64,000 bases of DNA from assembly GCF_900106065.1 (NCBI RefSeq), contig NZ_LT629796.1, forward strand, positions 4,991,501-5,055,500, given 5' to 3'. The notes under the pieces were generated by a model, which worked only from the letters and a program-made list of their open reading frames with translations, was not told the DNA's origin and did no database searches. Origin of the DNA: Pseudomonas mandelii. Its GTDB lineage: Bacteria > Pseudomonadota > Gammaproteobacteria > Pseudomonadales > Pseudomonadaceae. This document shows, one piece after another, positions 42,784-51,334 of this stretch; within the stretch, counting starts at the first letter, position 1, and every line of letters begins with the position of its first letter. The position numbers and the translations under genes were made by a program.

Positions 42784-43971
42784 TCAGTGAATACTCGAAG
42801 CCAGTTCGAAGATCGGGATGTACATCAGGATCACGATGACCCCGATCAGCAGGCCGATGAAGGTCATGAGCAAGGGTTCGAACAGCCGCACGAACCATTC
42901 GATCCAGCGGCTGATTTCTTCGTCGTAGAAGTCAGCGCTGCGCTCCATCATCTGGCCGAGGTTGCCGGATTGTTCGCCCGCTCGAAGCAAACGCAGGGAG
43001 ACCGGGGTCACCAGGTGATTGAGCTCCAGCGCGGCCGACAGTGATTGCCCCTCGCGTACCCGTTCGCAGGCCTGGTCCAGGCGCACGCGGGAGGCGGGGG
43101 TGAGCAGGCCGCGAACCATGCCCATGGCGGTGACGAGGGGAATGCCGCCCTGCAACAGGATGCCCAGGGAGCGATAGAAGCGCGCCAGTTCGTACATGAA
43201 AATGCGTTGATGGACCGCCGGGAGTTTTTCGATCACACGGTCGACGCCCCGACGAAAAGCCGGTTGTCGCTGAAGAAAGCCGAGGGCGACGATGATTGCC
43301 GCCAATGCGCCGAAGAACTCACCCTGGTGGGCGTGCAGGAACATCCCGCAGCTCATCAGCACTTGCGACAGCCACGGCAGATTCGACCCCAGCCCTTCGA
43401 ACACCAGGCTGAAGCGCGGCACCACGTAACCCATCAAGAACAACACCACGCCACCGCCCACCACCAGCAACAGCAGGGGGTAGATCGAAGCGCTGACGAT
43501 TTTTTGCCGAACCTCGTCCATGCGCTGGCGATAGCTGACATAGCGGCCCAGGGCATCACCCACGGCGCCGGTCTTCTCACTGGACTGCACCAGCGCGACG
43601 TAGAGCGGAGGGAACACCGCCGACAGCTGGGCCAATGCCTGGGAGAACGATTTGCCTTCATACAGCAGGCGCACCAGTTCGCTCAACGTTTTACGGGCCT
43701 GTGGCGCGTTCTCTTTTTCTGCGAGGCTTTCCAGCGCATCGATTAACGGCAGGCCGGCGTTGAGCAAGGTGGTCAGTTCCTGGCTGAACAACACCAGATT
43801 GAATGTCTCGCGCTGTCGAAGGCGCAACGCGCGCCAGTGCCGCTCGACGTGCAGGCTGACCACCCGCAAGCCCTGGTCTTCGACGATGCGCCGGGCCTCG
43901 CTGTGGCCGGGAGCCTCGACGGTCATCGAGACCACGCCAGCCTTGCCCACTGCCTTGAGATGAAAGCGCAT
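42784..43971 (-). CDS. gspF: Type II secretion inner-membrane protein GspF
   Basis: A 395-residue protein with two T2SSF domains ('LVLFSQELTTLLNAGLPLIDALESLAE' about 65-91 and 'ELARFYRSLGILLQGGIPLVTAMGMV' about 268-293) and three membrane segments, ending 'FEPLLMTFIGLLIGVIVILMYIPIF'. GspF is the platform protein contacting the GspE ATPase. The start at 43971 is 16 bases after the gspG stop. gspF and gspG are separated from the rest of the secretion genes by the 11 kb oxidase operon. Confidence 0.9.
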   Translation of the reverse strand: MRFHLKAVGKAGVVSMTVEAPGHSEARRIVEDQGLRVVSLHVERHWRALRLRQRETFNLVLFSQELTTLLNAGLPLIDALESLAEKENAPQARKTLSELVRLLYEGKSFSQALAQLSAVFPPLYVALVQSSEKTGAVGDALGRYVSYRQRMDEVRQKIVSASIYPLLLLVVGGGVVLFLMGYVVPRFSLVFEGLGSNLPWLSQVLMSCGMFLHAHQGEFFGALAAIIVALGFLQRQPAFRRGVDRVIEKLPAVHQRIFMYELARFYRSLGILLQGGIPLVTAMGMVRGLLTPASRVRLDQACERVREGQSLSAALELNHLVTPVSLRLLRAGEQSGNLGQMMERSADFYDEEISRWIEWFVRLFEPLLMTFIGLLIGVIVILMYIPIFELASSIH

Positions 43972-43987
43972 GGTCGGCCCCCCTCCG

Positions 43988-44422
43988 TCATTGCCAGCTG
44001 GTGACTTCGGCGTTTTCGCCTTCGCCGCCGGGTTGGCCGTCCTTGCCCATGGACAGCAGATCGTACTCGCCGTTTTCGCCGGGGTAGCGGTAGTTGTAGT
44101 TACGACCCCACGGGTCCTGCGGCAGTTTTTTCTGCAAGTAAGGACCGGTCCATTTGGTTTCATCGCTTGGCGCAGTGACCAGCGCCTGCAAACCTTGTTC
44201 GGTCGATGGGTAATGACCGACCTCCAGACGGTACAGGTCGAGCGCTTTGCCCAAGCCTTCGATTTGCGCCTTGGCCACCTTCACTTCGGAGCGGCCCAGT
44301 TGGGCGAAATACTTCGGCGCGACGATGCCGGCCAACAGCCCCAGCACCACCAGCACCACCAACAGTTCGAGCAGGGTGAACCCGCCTTGAGGACGCGGGG
44401 CGGAACGCAAACGCTGATTCAT
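43988..44422 (-). CDS. gspG: Type II secretion major pseudopilin GspG
   Basis: A 144-residue pseudopilin. The prepilin peptidase site is G-FTLLELLVVLVVLGLL (cleavage after Gly14, Glu at +5). 'AKAQIEGLGKALDLYRLEVGHYPSTEQGLQALV', 'WTGPYLQKKLPQDPWGRNYNYRYPGENGEYDLLS' and 'GKDGQPGGEGENAEVTSW' are the conserved GspG body including calcium-site residues. The ATG at 44422 has GAGGTC upstream. It is divergent from the lytic transglycosylase gene. Confidence 0.95.
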   Translation of the reverse strand: MNQRLRSAPRPQGGFTLLELLVVLVVLGLLAGIVAPKYFAQLGRSEVKVAKAQIEGLGKALDLYRLEVGHYPSTEQGLQALVTAPSDETKWTGPYLQKKLPQDPWGRNYNYRYPGENGEYDLLSMGKDGQPGGEGENAEVTSWQ

Positions 44423-44530
44423 GATGACCTCACACAGTCGGCAGAAGGGTCGCCATGGAGGCGTATGCAATTGCCATGCTCACCCCCGGTCATTCTTCCA
44501 CAACCCCTGTATTCCGGGCCTTTGCGCTTT

Positions 44531-44546
44531 CGGCACAGTGCTTGCG
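44531..44546 (+). promoter_or_regulatory. Sigma-54 (-24/-12) promoter before the lytic transglycosylase
   Basis: CGGCACAGTGCTTGCG has GG and GC separated by ten bases, the exact sigma-54 spacing, and matches the GGCAC-N5-TTGC core. It predicts a start about 12 bases downstream, ~60 bases before the transglycosylase ATG. G/C half-sites occur nearby (CCCCCATTTTTCGGGG, about 44581-44596), though downstream of the start. Confidence 0.75.
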
Positions 44547-44617
44547 TATGGCTTGTTTACTACCGGCCATTGGGGCATTACCCCCATTTTTCGGGGCCGG
44601 GCAGGGGAGACAAAAAA

Positions 44618-45226
44618 ATGAAAACACTCACCACAGGACTGCTCGGCTGTTTGCTGCTGACGAGCGTCGTACAGGCCGATGTGTTCGTTTCCGTGGACGC
44701 CAAGGGCAGTTACGTACTGTCCAATGTGCACCGTCCCGGCCGCACCTATGAACGGGTGATTCACGAGCCCCAATCCTCGCTGGTCGGTCTTGATCAGCAG
44801 CCCCAGATGATTGCCAGGCAACCCTATGCAGAGCTGGTGTCGGCGGCCGCCACGGCCAATGAATTGCCGGCCGCGTTGTTGCACGCGGTCATCCGCGAAG
44901 AGTCCCGCTACAACTCGGATGCGACGTCCCCCAAAGGCGCCGGCGGGCTGATGCAATTGATGCCCGATACCGCCCGGGAGATGGGGGTGAAAAACGTCTA
45001 TGACCCCAAGGCCAACATCCAGGGCGGCGCCAAATACCTCAAGCGCCTGCTGACCCTGTTCGACAACGACATCACCCTCGCCGTGGCGGCCTACAACGCC
45101 GGGCCGCAAGCGGTGCTGAGCCGTGGCGGAGTGGTCCCGCCGTTTGCTGAAACCCAACGTTATGTGCCCAGCGTTTTGCGCCAGTACCGGCGCTTGCAAG
45201 GCTTGGCCATGGACGCACCGCTGTGA
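44618..45226 (+). CDS. Lytic transglycosylase (SLT domain), periplasmic
   Basis: A 202-residue protein with a signal peptide (ends near VVQA-D, residue 20). The SLT domain is 'LHAVIREESRYNSDATSPKGAGGLMQLMPDTAREMG' (about 89-124, catalytic Glu in IREES), then 'DPKANIQGGAKYLKRLL' and 'AVAAYNAGPQAV'. It cuts peptidoglycan, which makes room for envelope-spanning machines. Position between gspG and mnxG and its own sigma-54 promoter suggest it helps assemble the dedicated secretion system. GGGGAGA lies upstream of the ATG. Confidence 0.9.
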   Translation: MKTLTTGLLGCLLLTSVVQADVFVSVDAKGSYVLSNVHRPGRTYERVIHEPQSSLVGLDQQPQMIARQPYAELVSAAATANELPAALLHAVIREESRYNSDATSPKGAGGLMQLMPDTAREMGVKNVYDPKANIQGGAKYLKRLLTLFDNDITLAVAAYNAGPQAVLSRGGVVPPFAETQRYVPSVLRQYRRLQGLAMDAPL

Positions 45227-45235
45227 TTGGCGAGT

Positions 45236-45312
45236 GTGGGGAACGTCCCCCAATAGTGGGGCAACAAGGACTGGGCCGAAAAGTGGGGAATAAGTGGGGA
45301 ATATCCCCCGGG
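45236..45312. promoter_or_regulatory. Cluster of GGGGA/TCCCC half-sites upstream of mnxG
   Basis: Contains GTGGGGAACGTCCCCC, then CCCCCAATAGTGGGG, then two GTGGGGAATA copies 11 bases apart, the second continuing as GTGGGGAATATCCCCC. The near-repeat GTGGGGAA(C/T)(G/A)TCCCCC and helical-turn spacing suggest a dimeric activator. It lies 50-125 bases before the sigma-54 core at 45360, a normal enhancer distance. A similar cluster is at 57106-57177. Confidence 0.7.
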
Positions 45313-45359
45313 TTCTCAGATCGTCGCTTCAAGTGGCTGAAAACTAACTGAATTATTTA

Positions 45360-45375
45360 TGGCATGCGGATTGCT
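45360..45375 (+). promoter_or_regulatory. Sigma-54 (-24/-12) promoter of mnxG
   Basis: TGGCATGCGGATTGCT matches the sigma-54 consensus TGGCAC-N5-TTGC at all but one core base, with GG-N10-GC spacing. The predicted start is near 45387, about 45 bases ahead of the mnxG ATG. In P. putida GB-1 Mn(II) oxidation needs sigma-54 and the response regulator MnxR. Confidence 0.85.
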
Positions 45376-45431
45376 CAAGCGGATTTGTCGAGAATTATTC
45401 CCTGTGAGCACCCACAGCGAGGCCCGTGATC

Positions 45432-48400
45432 ATGACCGGCATACCCAACACTTCGTCCTTGTTTAAATTCGCGCTGTTGGTGGTGTCGATGTTCGGCATC
45501 GAGCTGGCTGAGGCGGCCCTGCGCTGCGAGCGCAATTTGGTGGCGAACGTCGTGGCGCTGGATCAGCCGCTGATGTTCAACCGCCTCGGGGCGCAGAACG
45601 CCAACGGCATGATGTTCGCCCTGCGCCGTGACGTGGTCGACGACCACAATGTGTCCCTGGCTCAGGGCGGCGCGGCAGTGCCGGGCAAAGTCTCGCTGCG
45701 GCCCGACAAGCGTCCGCGTCCCCTGGTGTTGCGGGTGGCCGCCGGTGACTGCCTGACCGTCAACCTGCAGAACCTGCTGGCGTATCAGGCCAATCCCGGC
45801 AGCCACGAAAACGGCGAGGAAGGGGTTGAGGGGGAGGTCGAAATAGGTGACGTCGAGCAGTTCAAAGTCGATGAGCAGGTCACCGACCGCCACGTCGGCT
45901 TCCAGGTCAACGGCATGCAAGCGGTCAACAGCATCGATGACATCGCCTCGTACACCGGGCGCAACGGCAATTCGCTGGTCGCCCCCGGCGGCACCCGTTC
46001 CTACACCTTGTTCGCCGAGCGCGAAGGTGCATTCGCCGCCAGCAGCCGTGGCGCGACTTTCGGTGGTGAAGGCGATGCGGGCAACGTTGCCAACGGCCTG
46101 TTCGGCCAGGTCGTGGTGGTGCCCAAGGGCGGCCGCAGCTACCGCAACACCGTGACCGAAGAAGAGATGCGCCTGGCCAGCAGCGGCCGCACCCCGGCCG
46201 GTCAACCGATCGTCGACTACCAGGCGCGCTACCCGCAACGCGAACCGTGGATCCGTGAAGGCAAGGCCGGCACACCGATCATCAACATGGTCGACGGCAA
46301 TGAAATCATCTCCAGCGAAAGCGACGCGATTGTGATGGGCAGCAACGCCGACGGCAGCTTCCCGCCGTCGACCTATCCGCTGGAAGCCGTCGGCAAACGC
46401 AACCCGGCGATTCCGAACCGGCTGGAACCGTTCCGCGATTTCGCCTCGCAGTTCCAGGATGAAACCGCCGCGACCCAGGCGTTCCCCGCATATTGGGCCG
46501 ACCCGGTCATGGCCCATGTGCTGGAGCCGACCCGCGACTCGTTCATGATCAACTATGGCTCCGGCGGCATGGGCGCCGAGGTGGTGGCCAACCGGCTGGG
46601 TGTCGGGCCGATGCACGATTGCCTGTCCTGCGCCTATGAAGAATTCTTCCTCAGTTCGCACACTGTCGGCGACGTGGCGATGCTGGTGGACGTGCCGGCC
46701 AACGCTGGCCTGGAAGGCATTCTTCCTGGGCAGGTACCGAGCGCCGATCAGATTGGGGTCAAGGCGACCATGGCGCTGTATCCGTCCGAGCCGTCCAACG
46801 TCAACCACAGCTACATTGGCGACTTCGTCAAATTCCGCAACACCCACAACGGCCACGAGCAGCACATCTTCCACCTGCACGGTCATCAATGGCTGTTCAA
46901 CCCCAACGATGACAACTCCGACTATGTGGATGCCCAGGGCATCGGCCCGGGTGCCGGCTACACCTATGAAATCGCCAACGGTGGTTCGGGCAACCGTAAC
47001 CGCGTAGCGGGCGATGCGATTTACCACTGCCACTTCTATCCGCACTTCGCACAAGGTATGTGGAGCATGTGGCGGGTGCATGACGTGTTTGAAGAAGGCA
47101 CCCGACTCGAAGTTTCCCAGCAAGGTGCCGACGGGTTCCACAGCGAACCTTACGCGCTACGCAGCGGTAAACCGGCGGCAGGTGCGCGGGCCTTGCCCGA
47201 TGGCGAAATCATTGCCGGTACGCCGATTCCAGCGGTCGTGCCGCTGCCGGGCAAAGCCATGGCGCCGATGCCAGGCAAGGTCGCGGTGGTGCCGAAAATC
47301 GGCGAGACCCTGGTCGCCGGTGGTGGTGACGACGATGACGAAGAAGATGACGACGGCGGCGGTAGCGGCAGCAGCGGCGGCGCTCAGGCCATCGGTTCCC
47401 TGGCCCTGGTGGATCGCAGCGAAGCCAACCGCAATGCCGACGGCAGCCTGAAAAACCCTGGCTATCCGTTCTGGATCGGCGGCATGGAAACTTCGGTCGG
47501 CCAACGTCCGCCGACGCCACCGCTGGACATGCTCGACGCGGCCAAGGCCCAGTCCTTGAAAACCAGCGGCAACGCCTTGTGGGCCAACCTCGACCCGGCG
47601 CAGTCCGGTGGCTGGGATGGCGGCCTGGGGCGTCATTCCCTGGACGGTTTCTCCGCCGGTGGCGTGGCGCACACCATTACCACGTCGCTGGATTTCTCCA
47701 AGGAAGTGACCCGCGCCAAACCGATCTACATGCCGGAAGAGGGCACCGAAGTCGAACAGGCGGCCATGGCCTTCCACGCCAAAAAGGATCATCCAAGCTT
47801 TGCCTTGCTGCCCGGCAATCAAATCGTGGCGAAGGCCTTCCGCACCAACGGTGCCTTGCCGATTGCCGGCGCGCCTTATTACGAACCGTGCATGGACGAC
47901 CGGCAAAAACGCCTGACCAGCAGCGCCGGCACCGGCGAGTTTGCCAGCGGTGAACGCATCGACGGCATGTCCTATACCGGCTCGTCGACCTTTACCGCCG
48001 ACCGTCCACGGGTCTACAAAGCGGCGAACATCCAGTTCGACGCGGTGTACAACAAGGTCGGCTACCACTTCCCGCAAGCGCGCATTCTGGCCCTGTGGGA
48101 AGACGCCTGGCCGGTCATCACCAAGCAGCGTCCACCAGAGCCGCTGGTGATGCGCATGAACACCTTCGATTGCGTGCAATACCAGCAAACCAACCTGGTG
48201 CCGGCCGTCTATGAGATGGATGACTATCAGGTGCGCACGCCGACCGACGTGATCGGTCAGCACATTCACCTGCCCAAATGGGACCTGACGGCGGCCGACG
48301 GTTCGGCCAACGGCTGGAACTATGAAGACGGCGTGCTCTCCCCGGGGGCTGTGCAAGAACGCATCCGCGCCATTCGCGAGTTCAACCAGTGCGAAGGCAC

Positions 48401-51257
48401 CGATCCACGTGACGGCACACCGGCCTGTCCAAAAGCCAGGAATCACCCGTACTTCGGTCAGTATGGCCGGGCGGATTGGGTGGGCGCGCGCACGGCGATG
48501 CAGCGCTGGTTCGTCGATCCGGTGGTAAACGCCAAAGGTGTCGACCGTGGACTGGGGACCATTTTTACCCACGACCACCTGGGCCCATCGACTCACCAAC
48601 AGATTGGCCTGTACGCCACCGTACTCGCTGAACCGGCCGGTTCCACCTGGTTCCATGCCGAAACCGGCGAGCCTTTGTACAGCGGCGCGCGCCAGGACGG
48701 CGGGCCGACTTCGTGGCAAGCGGTGGTGTCCACCGGGGACATCGATGGCGACGGCAAGAACGACAGCTTCCGTGAGTTCTTCCTCGAGTACAGCGACTTC
48801 CAGCACGCCTATGAAGCCGGAGTGTATGTCGGCGCCGGTCCTAACGGCGTGCCTGATCCACAAACCTTCCCGGCCACCGCGGACAGCTTCCGCTACGCGA
48901 TCAACCCGCCAGTGCGCAACAACGCCAGCACCTTGCTCGACGGCATCATCGAAGTGCAGGGCGGTATGGTGCCGGGTTGTCCGACTCGGCCATGCCCACA
49001 GGCGATCTCGGTCGATGACCCCGGCATGTTCGTGGTCAACTACCGCAACGAACCGCTGGCCCTGCGGGTCTACGACCCGAACAAGGTCGGCCCGGACGGC
49101 AAGCGCGGCATGCAGGCCGACGGCCTCGGCGGCGACCTGGCGTACGCCATGCAAAGCCGTACCGACCGCGCCATCCCGGCGATGAACCTGGCACCGAACC
49201 TGGTCACCGCCGCCACCGGTCCAACCGGCGGCACCACACTGTTCCCGCCACACGTCAACCGTGGCGGCGCGGAACCGGGTGACCCGTTCACGCCAATGTT
49301 GCGCACTTACACCGGTGACAACGTGCGGCTGCGGGTGCATGCCGGCGGTCACGAAGAAGAGCACAACGTGACCCTGCACGGCGTGAAATGGCTGCAAAGC
49401 GGTTCCGGCTTCGGCAACAGCTCCAACTCCGGCTGGCGCTCGTCGCAGATGGTCGGTATCTCCGAACAGTTGGGCTTCAACGCGCCGGTTTCGATGCTCT
49501 CCAGTTCGGCGGCGGCCACGGGGGATTACCTGTACTCGATGGACGCTTCGATTGAAGGTTACTGGAACGGTATCTGGGGCGTGATGCGCAACTACACGAC
49601 CCAGCGCAGCGATCTGTTCGCACTGCCAAACAACCCGAAACCGACCGGTATGCGCAACACCGTGGCGTTCGATGGCATCTGCCCACGGTACGGCGCCAAC
49701 CCGAACGGCATCGGCACCCGGCCGACCGTGCAACGCAACTATGAAGTGGTTGCGGCGCTGGCCAACGACATCCTGCGCAATCCGTTGAACCTGACCATCG
49801 GCGATCCGGCCGGTATCGGGCAACACGTGGGTGGGCCGTTGAACCCGGCGGGTGGCACCCTGGTGTTCAACTCGCGGCCGGTGAACATCCCTCAGGTCAC
49901 CGTGGTCGATCCTGAAGATGGCGAAACCATCACCATCGGCGGTCAAAGCGGCCCGTTGCATGATCCGACTGCGATCCTGTACGTGCGCAAATCCGACCTC
50001 GATCCGCTCACTGGAAAAATGAAACCAGGTGTACCGGTGGAGCCGCTGGTATTGCGCGCGGCGGCGGGTGACTGCATCAACGTCACCCTGGAAAACCGCT
50101 TGCCTGTGGTCATGCCCGACCTGACCCAGACTGCCGTGATGCAAGGGCTGGTCAAGCGAGATCGCAACAATGGCCAGGGCTCGACCATCTTCACCAACAA
50201 CCTGCTGCGGCCTTCGAGCCATGTTGGCCTGCATGCACAACTGCTGGCGTATGACATCACCAAATCCGATGGCACCAATGTCGGCGCCAACCCGATCCAG
50301 ACCGTGCCACCGCGCATCGGCAACAGCGGCGCATACCCGACCCGTACTTATCAGTACTACGCCGGGCACCTGGAGCGTGAAGGCAAGCCGATCTCGCAAC
50401 TGGGCCGCAGTGTCGACAACATCAACGCCACGGCGGTGGAGTTCGGCGGACTGAATATCACGCCGGCGGACCTCATCAAACAACCGCAGAAAGGCTTGGG
50501 TGGGGCGATGACCATCCTGCCGATCGGCGCAACCTGGGTTGAGGATGCGCGTAAAACCAACGCAACGGTCACGGCACCAGGGCAGACCACTTACCGCGAC
50601 TTTGCGATGGTCTGGCAGAAAGCGTTGAACATCCGCTGGGCCAACGGTCGGCCGGTGGAAGGTATTGCCGCCGAAGGCTTTGGTGTGCCGACCGATCCAC
50701 AGGACAACTCGAGCATGGCCATCAACTACAAGGCCGAGCCGATCTGGTTCCGCTTCGGGTTGGCGCCGGATGCGCCGTTCGGGCACGCCAATGGCGCCGG
50801 TTACGGTGACGTGCCTAACGCGCATATGGCGTACAGCAATGCGCTCATCGGGGGCGATCCTCAGACACCGGTGCTGTATGTGAAACCGGGGCAACCGTTC
50901 CGCACCCATATCCTGATGCCGACCGGTGGCAGTCGCGGCACGACCTTCCAACTGGACGGTCACGTCTGGTCGGTCAACCCGTTCCAGTCGGAGAAGAGCG
51001 ATACCGGTGGCTATCCGATGATGACACCTGGGGTGGGGTCGGTGCGGTTCGGCTACAACCCGATGTCGATGTACATCGGCGCTCGTGAAAGCATCCTGCC
51101 GGCGGCGCACTTCAGCTTCATGCACCCGAGCGCCGGGGGCAGCAACGCAATACCGGGCGACTACCTGTTCCGCGATTACGGCGCCTACGGCAACACCGCC
51201 GGGCTTTGGGGATTGCTGCGGGTGACCAACGAGCCAGAACCGGCACCGGCACCGTAA
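45432..51257 (+). CDS. mnxG: Giant multicopper oxidase, MnxG-type Mn(II) oxidase
   Basis: A 1,941-residue exported protein (signal 'SLFKFALLVVSMFGIELAEA-A'). Copper motifs are visible: HIFHLHGH (478-485) and HCHFYPHFAQGM with His532, Cys533, His534, His538 and Met543 (type 1/type 3 sites). Further cupredoxin-like sequences run to the C-terminus. An acidic/Gly linker (DDDDEEDDDGGGSGSSGG, about 634-651) splits the chain. Length and layout match MnxG of Pseudomonas putida GB-1, which oxidises Mn(II) to Mn oxides at the cell surface. ATG at 45432 is favoured by GCGAGG; a GTG two codons earlier is possible. A sigma-54 promoter precedes it, and accessory genes follow in the same direction. Confidence 0.9.
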   Translation: MTGIPNTSSLFKFALLVVSMFGIELAEAALRCERNLVANVVALDQPLMFNRLGAQNANGMMFALRRDVVDDHNVSLAQGGAAVPGKVSLRPDKRPRPLVLRVAAGDCLTVNLQNLLAYQANPGSHENGEEGVEGEVEIGDVEQFKVDEQVTDRHVGFQVNGMQAVNSIDDIASYTGRNGNSLVAPGGTRSYTLFAEREGAFAASSRGATFGGEGDAGNVANGLFGQVVVVPKGGRSYRNTVTEEEMRLASSGRTPAGQPIVDYQARYPQREPWIREGKAGTPIINMVDGNEIISSESDAIVMGSNADGSFPPSTYPLEAVGKRNPAIPNRLEPFRDFASQFQDETAATQAFPAYWADPVMAHVLEPTRDSFMINYGSGGMGAEVVANRLGVGPMHDCLSCAYEEFFLSSHTVGDVAMLVDVPANAGLEGILPGQVPSADQIGVKATMALYPSEPSNVNHSYIGDFVKFRNTHNGHEQHIFHLHGHQWLFNPNDDNSDYVDAQGIGPGAGYTYEIANGGSGNRNRVAGDAIYHCHFYPHFAQGMWSMWRVHDVFEEGTRLEVSQQGADGFHSEPYALRSGKPAAGARALPDGEIIAGTPIPAVVPLPGKAMAPMPGKVAVVPKIGETLVAGGGDDDDEEDDDGGGSGSSGGAQAIGSLALVDRSEANRNADGSLKNPGYPFWIGGMETSVGQRPPTPPLDMLDAAKAQSLKTSGNALWANLDPAQSGGWDGGLGRHSLDGFSAGGVAHTITTSLDFSKEVTRAKPIYMPEEGTEVEQAAMAFHAKKDHPSFALLPGNQIVAKAFRTNGALPIAGAPYYEPCMDDRQKRLTSSAGTGEFASGERIDGMSYTGSSTFTADRPRVYKAANIQFDAVYNKVGYHFPQARILALWEDAWPVITKQRPPEPLVMRMNTFDCVQYQQTNLVPAVYEMDDYQVRTPTDVIGQHIHLPKWDLTAADGSANGWNYEDGVLSPGAVQERIRAIREFNQCEGTDPRDGTPACPKARNHPYFGQYGRADWVGARTAMQRWFVDPVVNAKGVDRGLGTIFTHDHLGPSTHQQIGLYATVLAEPAGSTWFHAETGEPLYSGARQDGGPTSWQAVVSTGDIDGDGKNDSFREFFLEYSDFQHAYEAGVYVGAGPNGVPDPQTFPATADSFRYAINPPVRNNASTLLDGIIEVQGGMVPGCPTRPCPQAISVDDPGMFVVNYRNEPLALRVYDPNKVGPDGKRGMQADGLGGDLAYAMQSRTDRAIPAMNLAPNLVTAATGPTGGTTLFPPHVNRGGAEPGDPFTPMLRTYTGDNVRLRVHAGGHEEEHNVTLHGVKWLQSGSGFGNSSNSGWRSSQMVGISEQLGFNAPVSMLSSSAAATGDYLYSMDASIEGYWNGIWGVMRNYTTQRSDLFALPNNPKPTGMRNTVAFDGICPRYGANPNGIGTRPTVQRNYEVVAALANDILRNPLNLTIGDPAGIGQHVGGPLNPAGGTLVFNSRPVNIPQVTVVDPEDGETITIGGQSGPLHDPTAILYVRKSDLDPLTGKMKPGVPVEPLVLRAAAGDCINVTLENRLPVVMPDLTQTAVMQGLVKRDRNNGQGSTIFTNNLLRPSSHVGLHAQLLAYDITKSDGTNVGANPIQTVPPRIGNSGAYPTRTYQYYAGHLEREGKPISQLGRSVDNINATAVEFGGLNITPADLIKQPQKGLGGAMTILPIGATWVEDARKTNATVTAPGQTTYRDFAMVWQKALNIRWANGRPVEGIAAEGFGVPTDPQDNSSMAINYKAEPIWFRFGLAPDAPFGHANGAGYGDVPNAHMAYSNALIGGDPQTPVLYVKPGQPFRTHILMPTGGSRGTTFQLDGHVWSVNPFQSEKSDTGGYPMMTPGVGSVRFGYNPMSMYIGARESILPAAHFSFMHPSAGGSNAIPGDYLFRDYGAYGNTAGLWGLLRVTNEPEPAPAP

Positions 51258-51334
51258 AGCCAGGGATTGGGGGGCTGACACCGCTCGTACCTACAAGGGA
51301 CAAGGCAGGCACAGATCTGTAAGGGGAGAGGGTA

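Noticed and set aside
44441..44454. Minus-strand sigma-54-like core (TGGCGACCCTTCTGCC) before gspG
   Set aside because: GG-N10-GC spacing is correct, but the predicted start would be only about 8 bases before the gspG ATG, leaving no room for its ribosome-binding site.
47157..51281. 1,374-codon open frame antisense to mnxG
   Set aside because: High-GC codon usage opens the antisense frame. The plus strand has a signal peptide, copper motifs and a promoter; the antisense product is Arg/His-rich with no fold.
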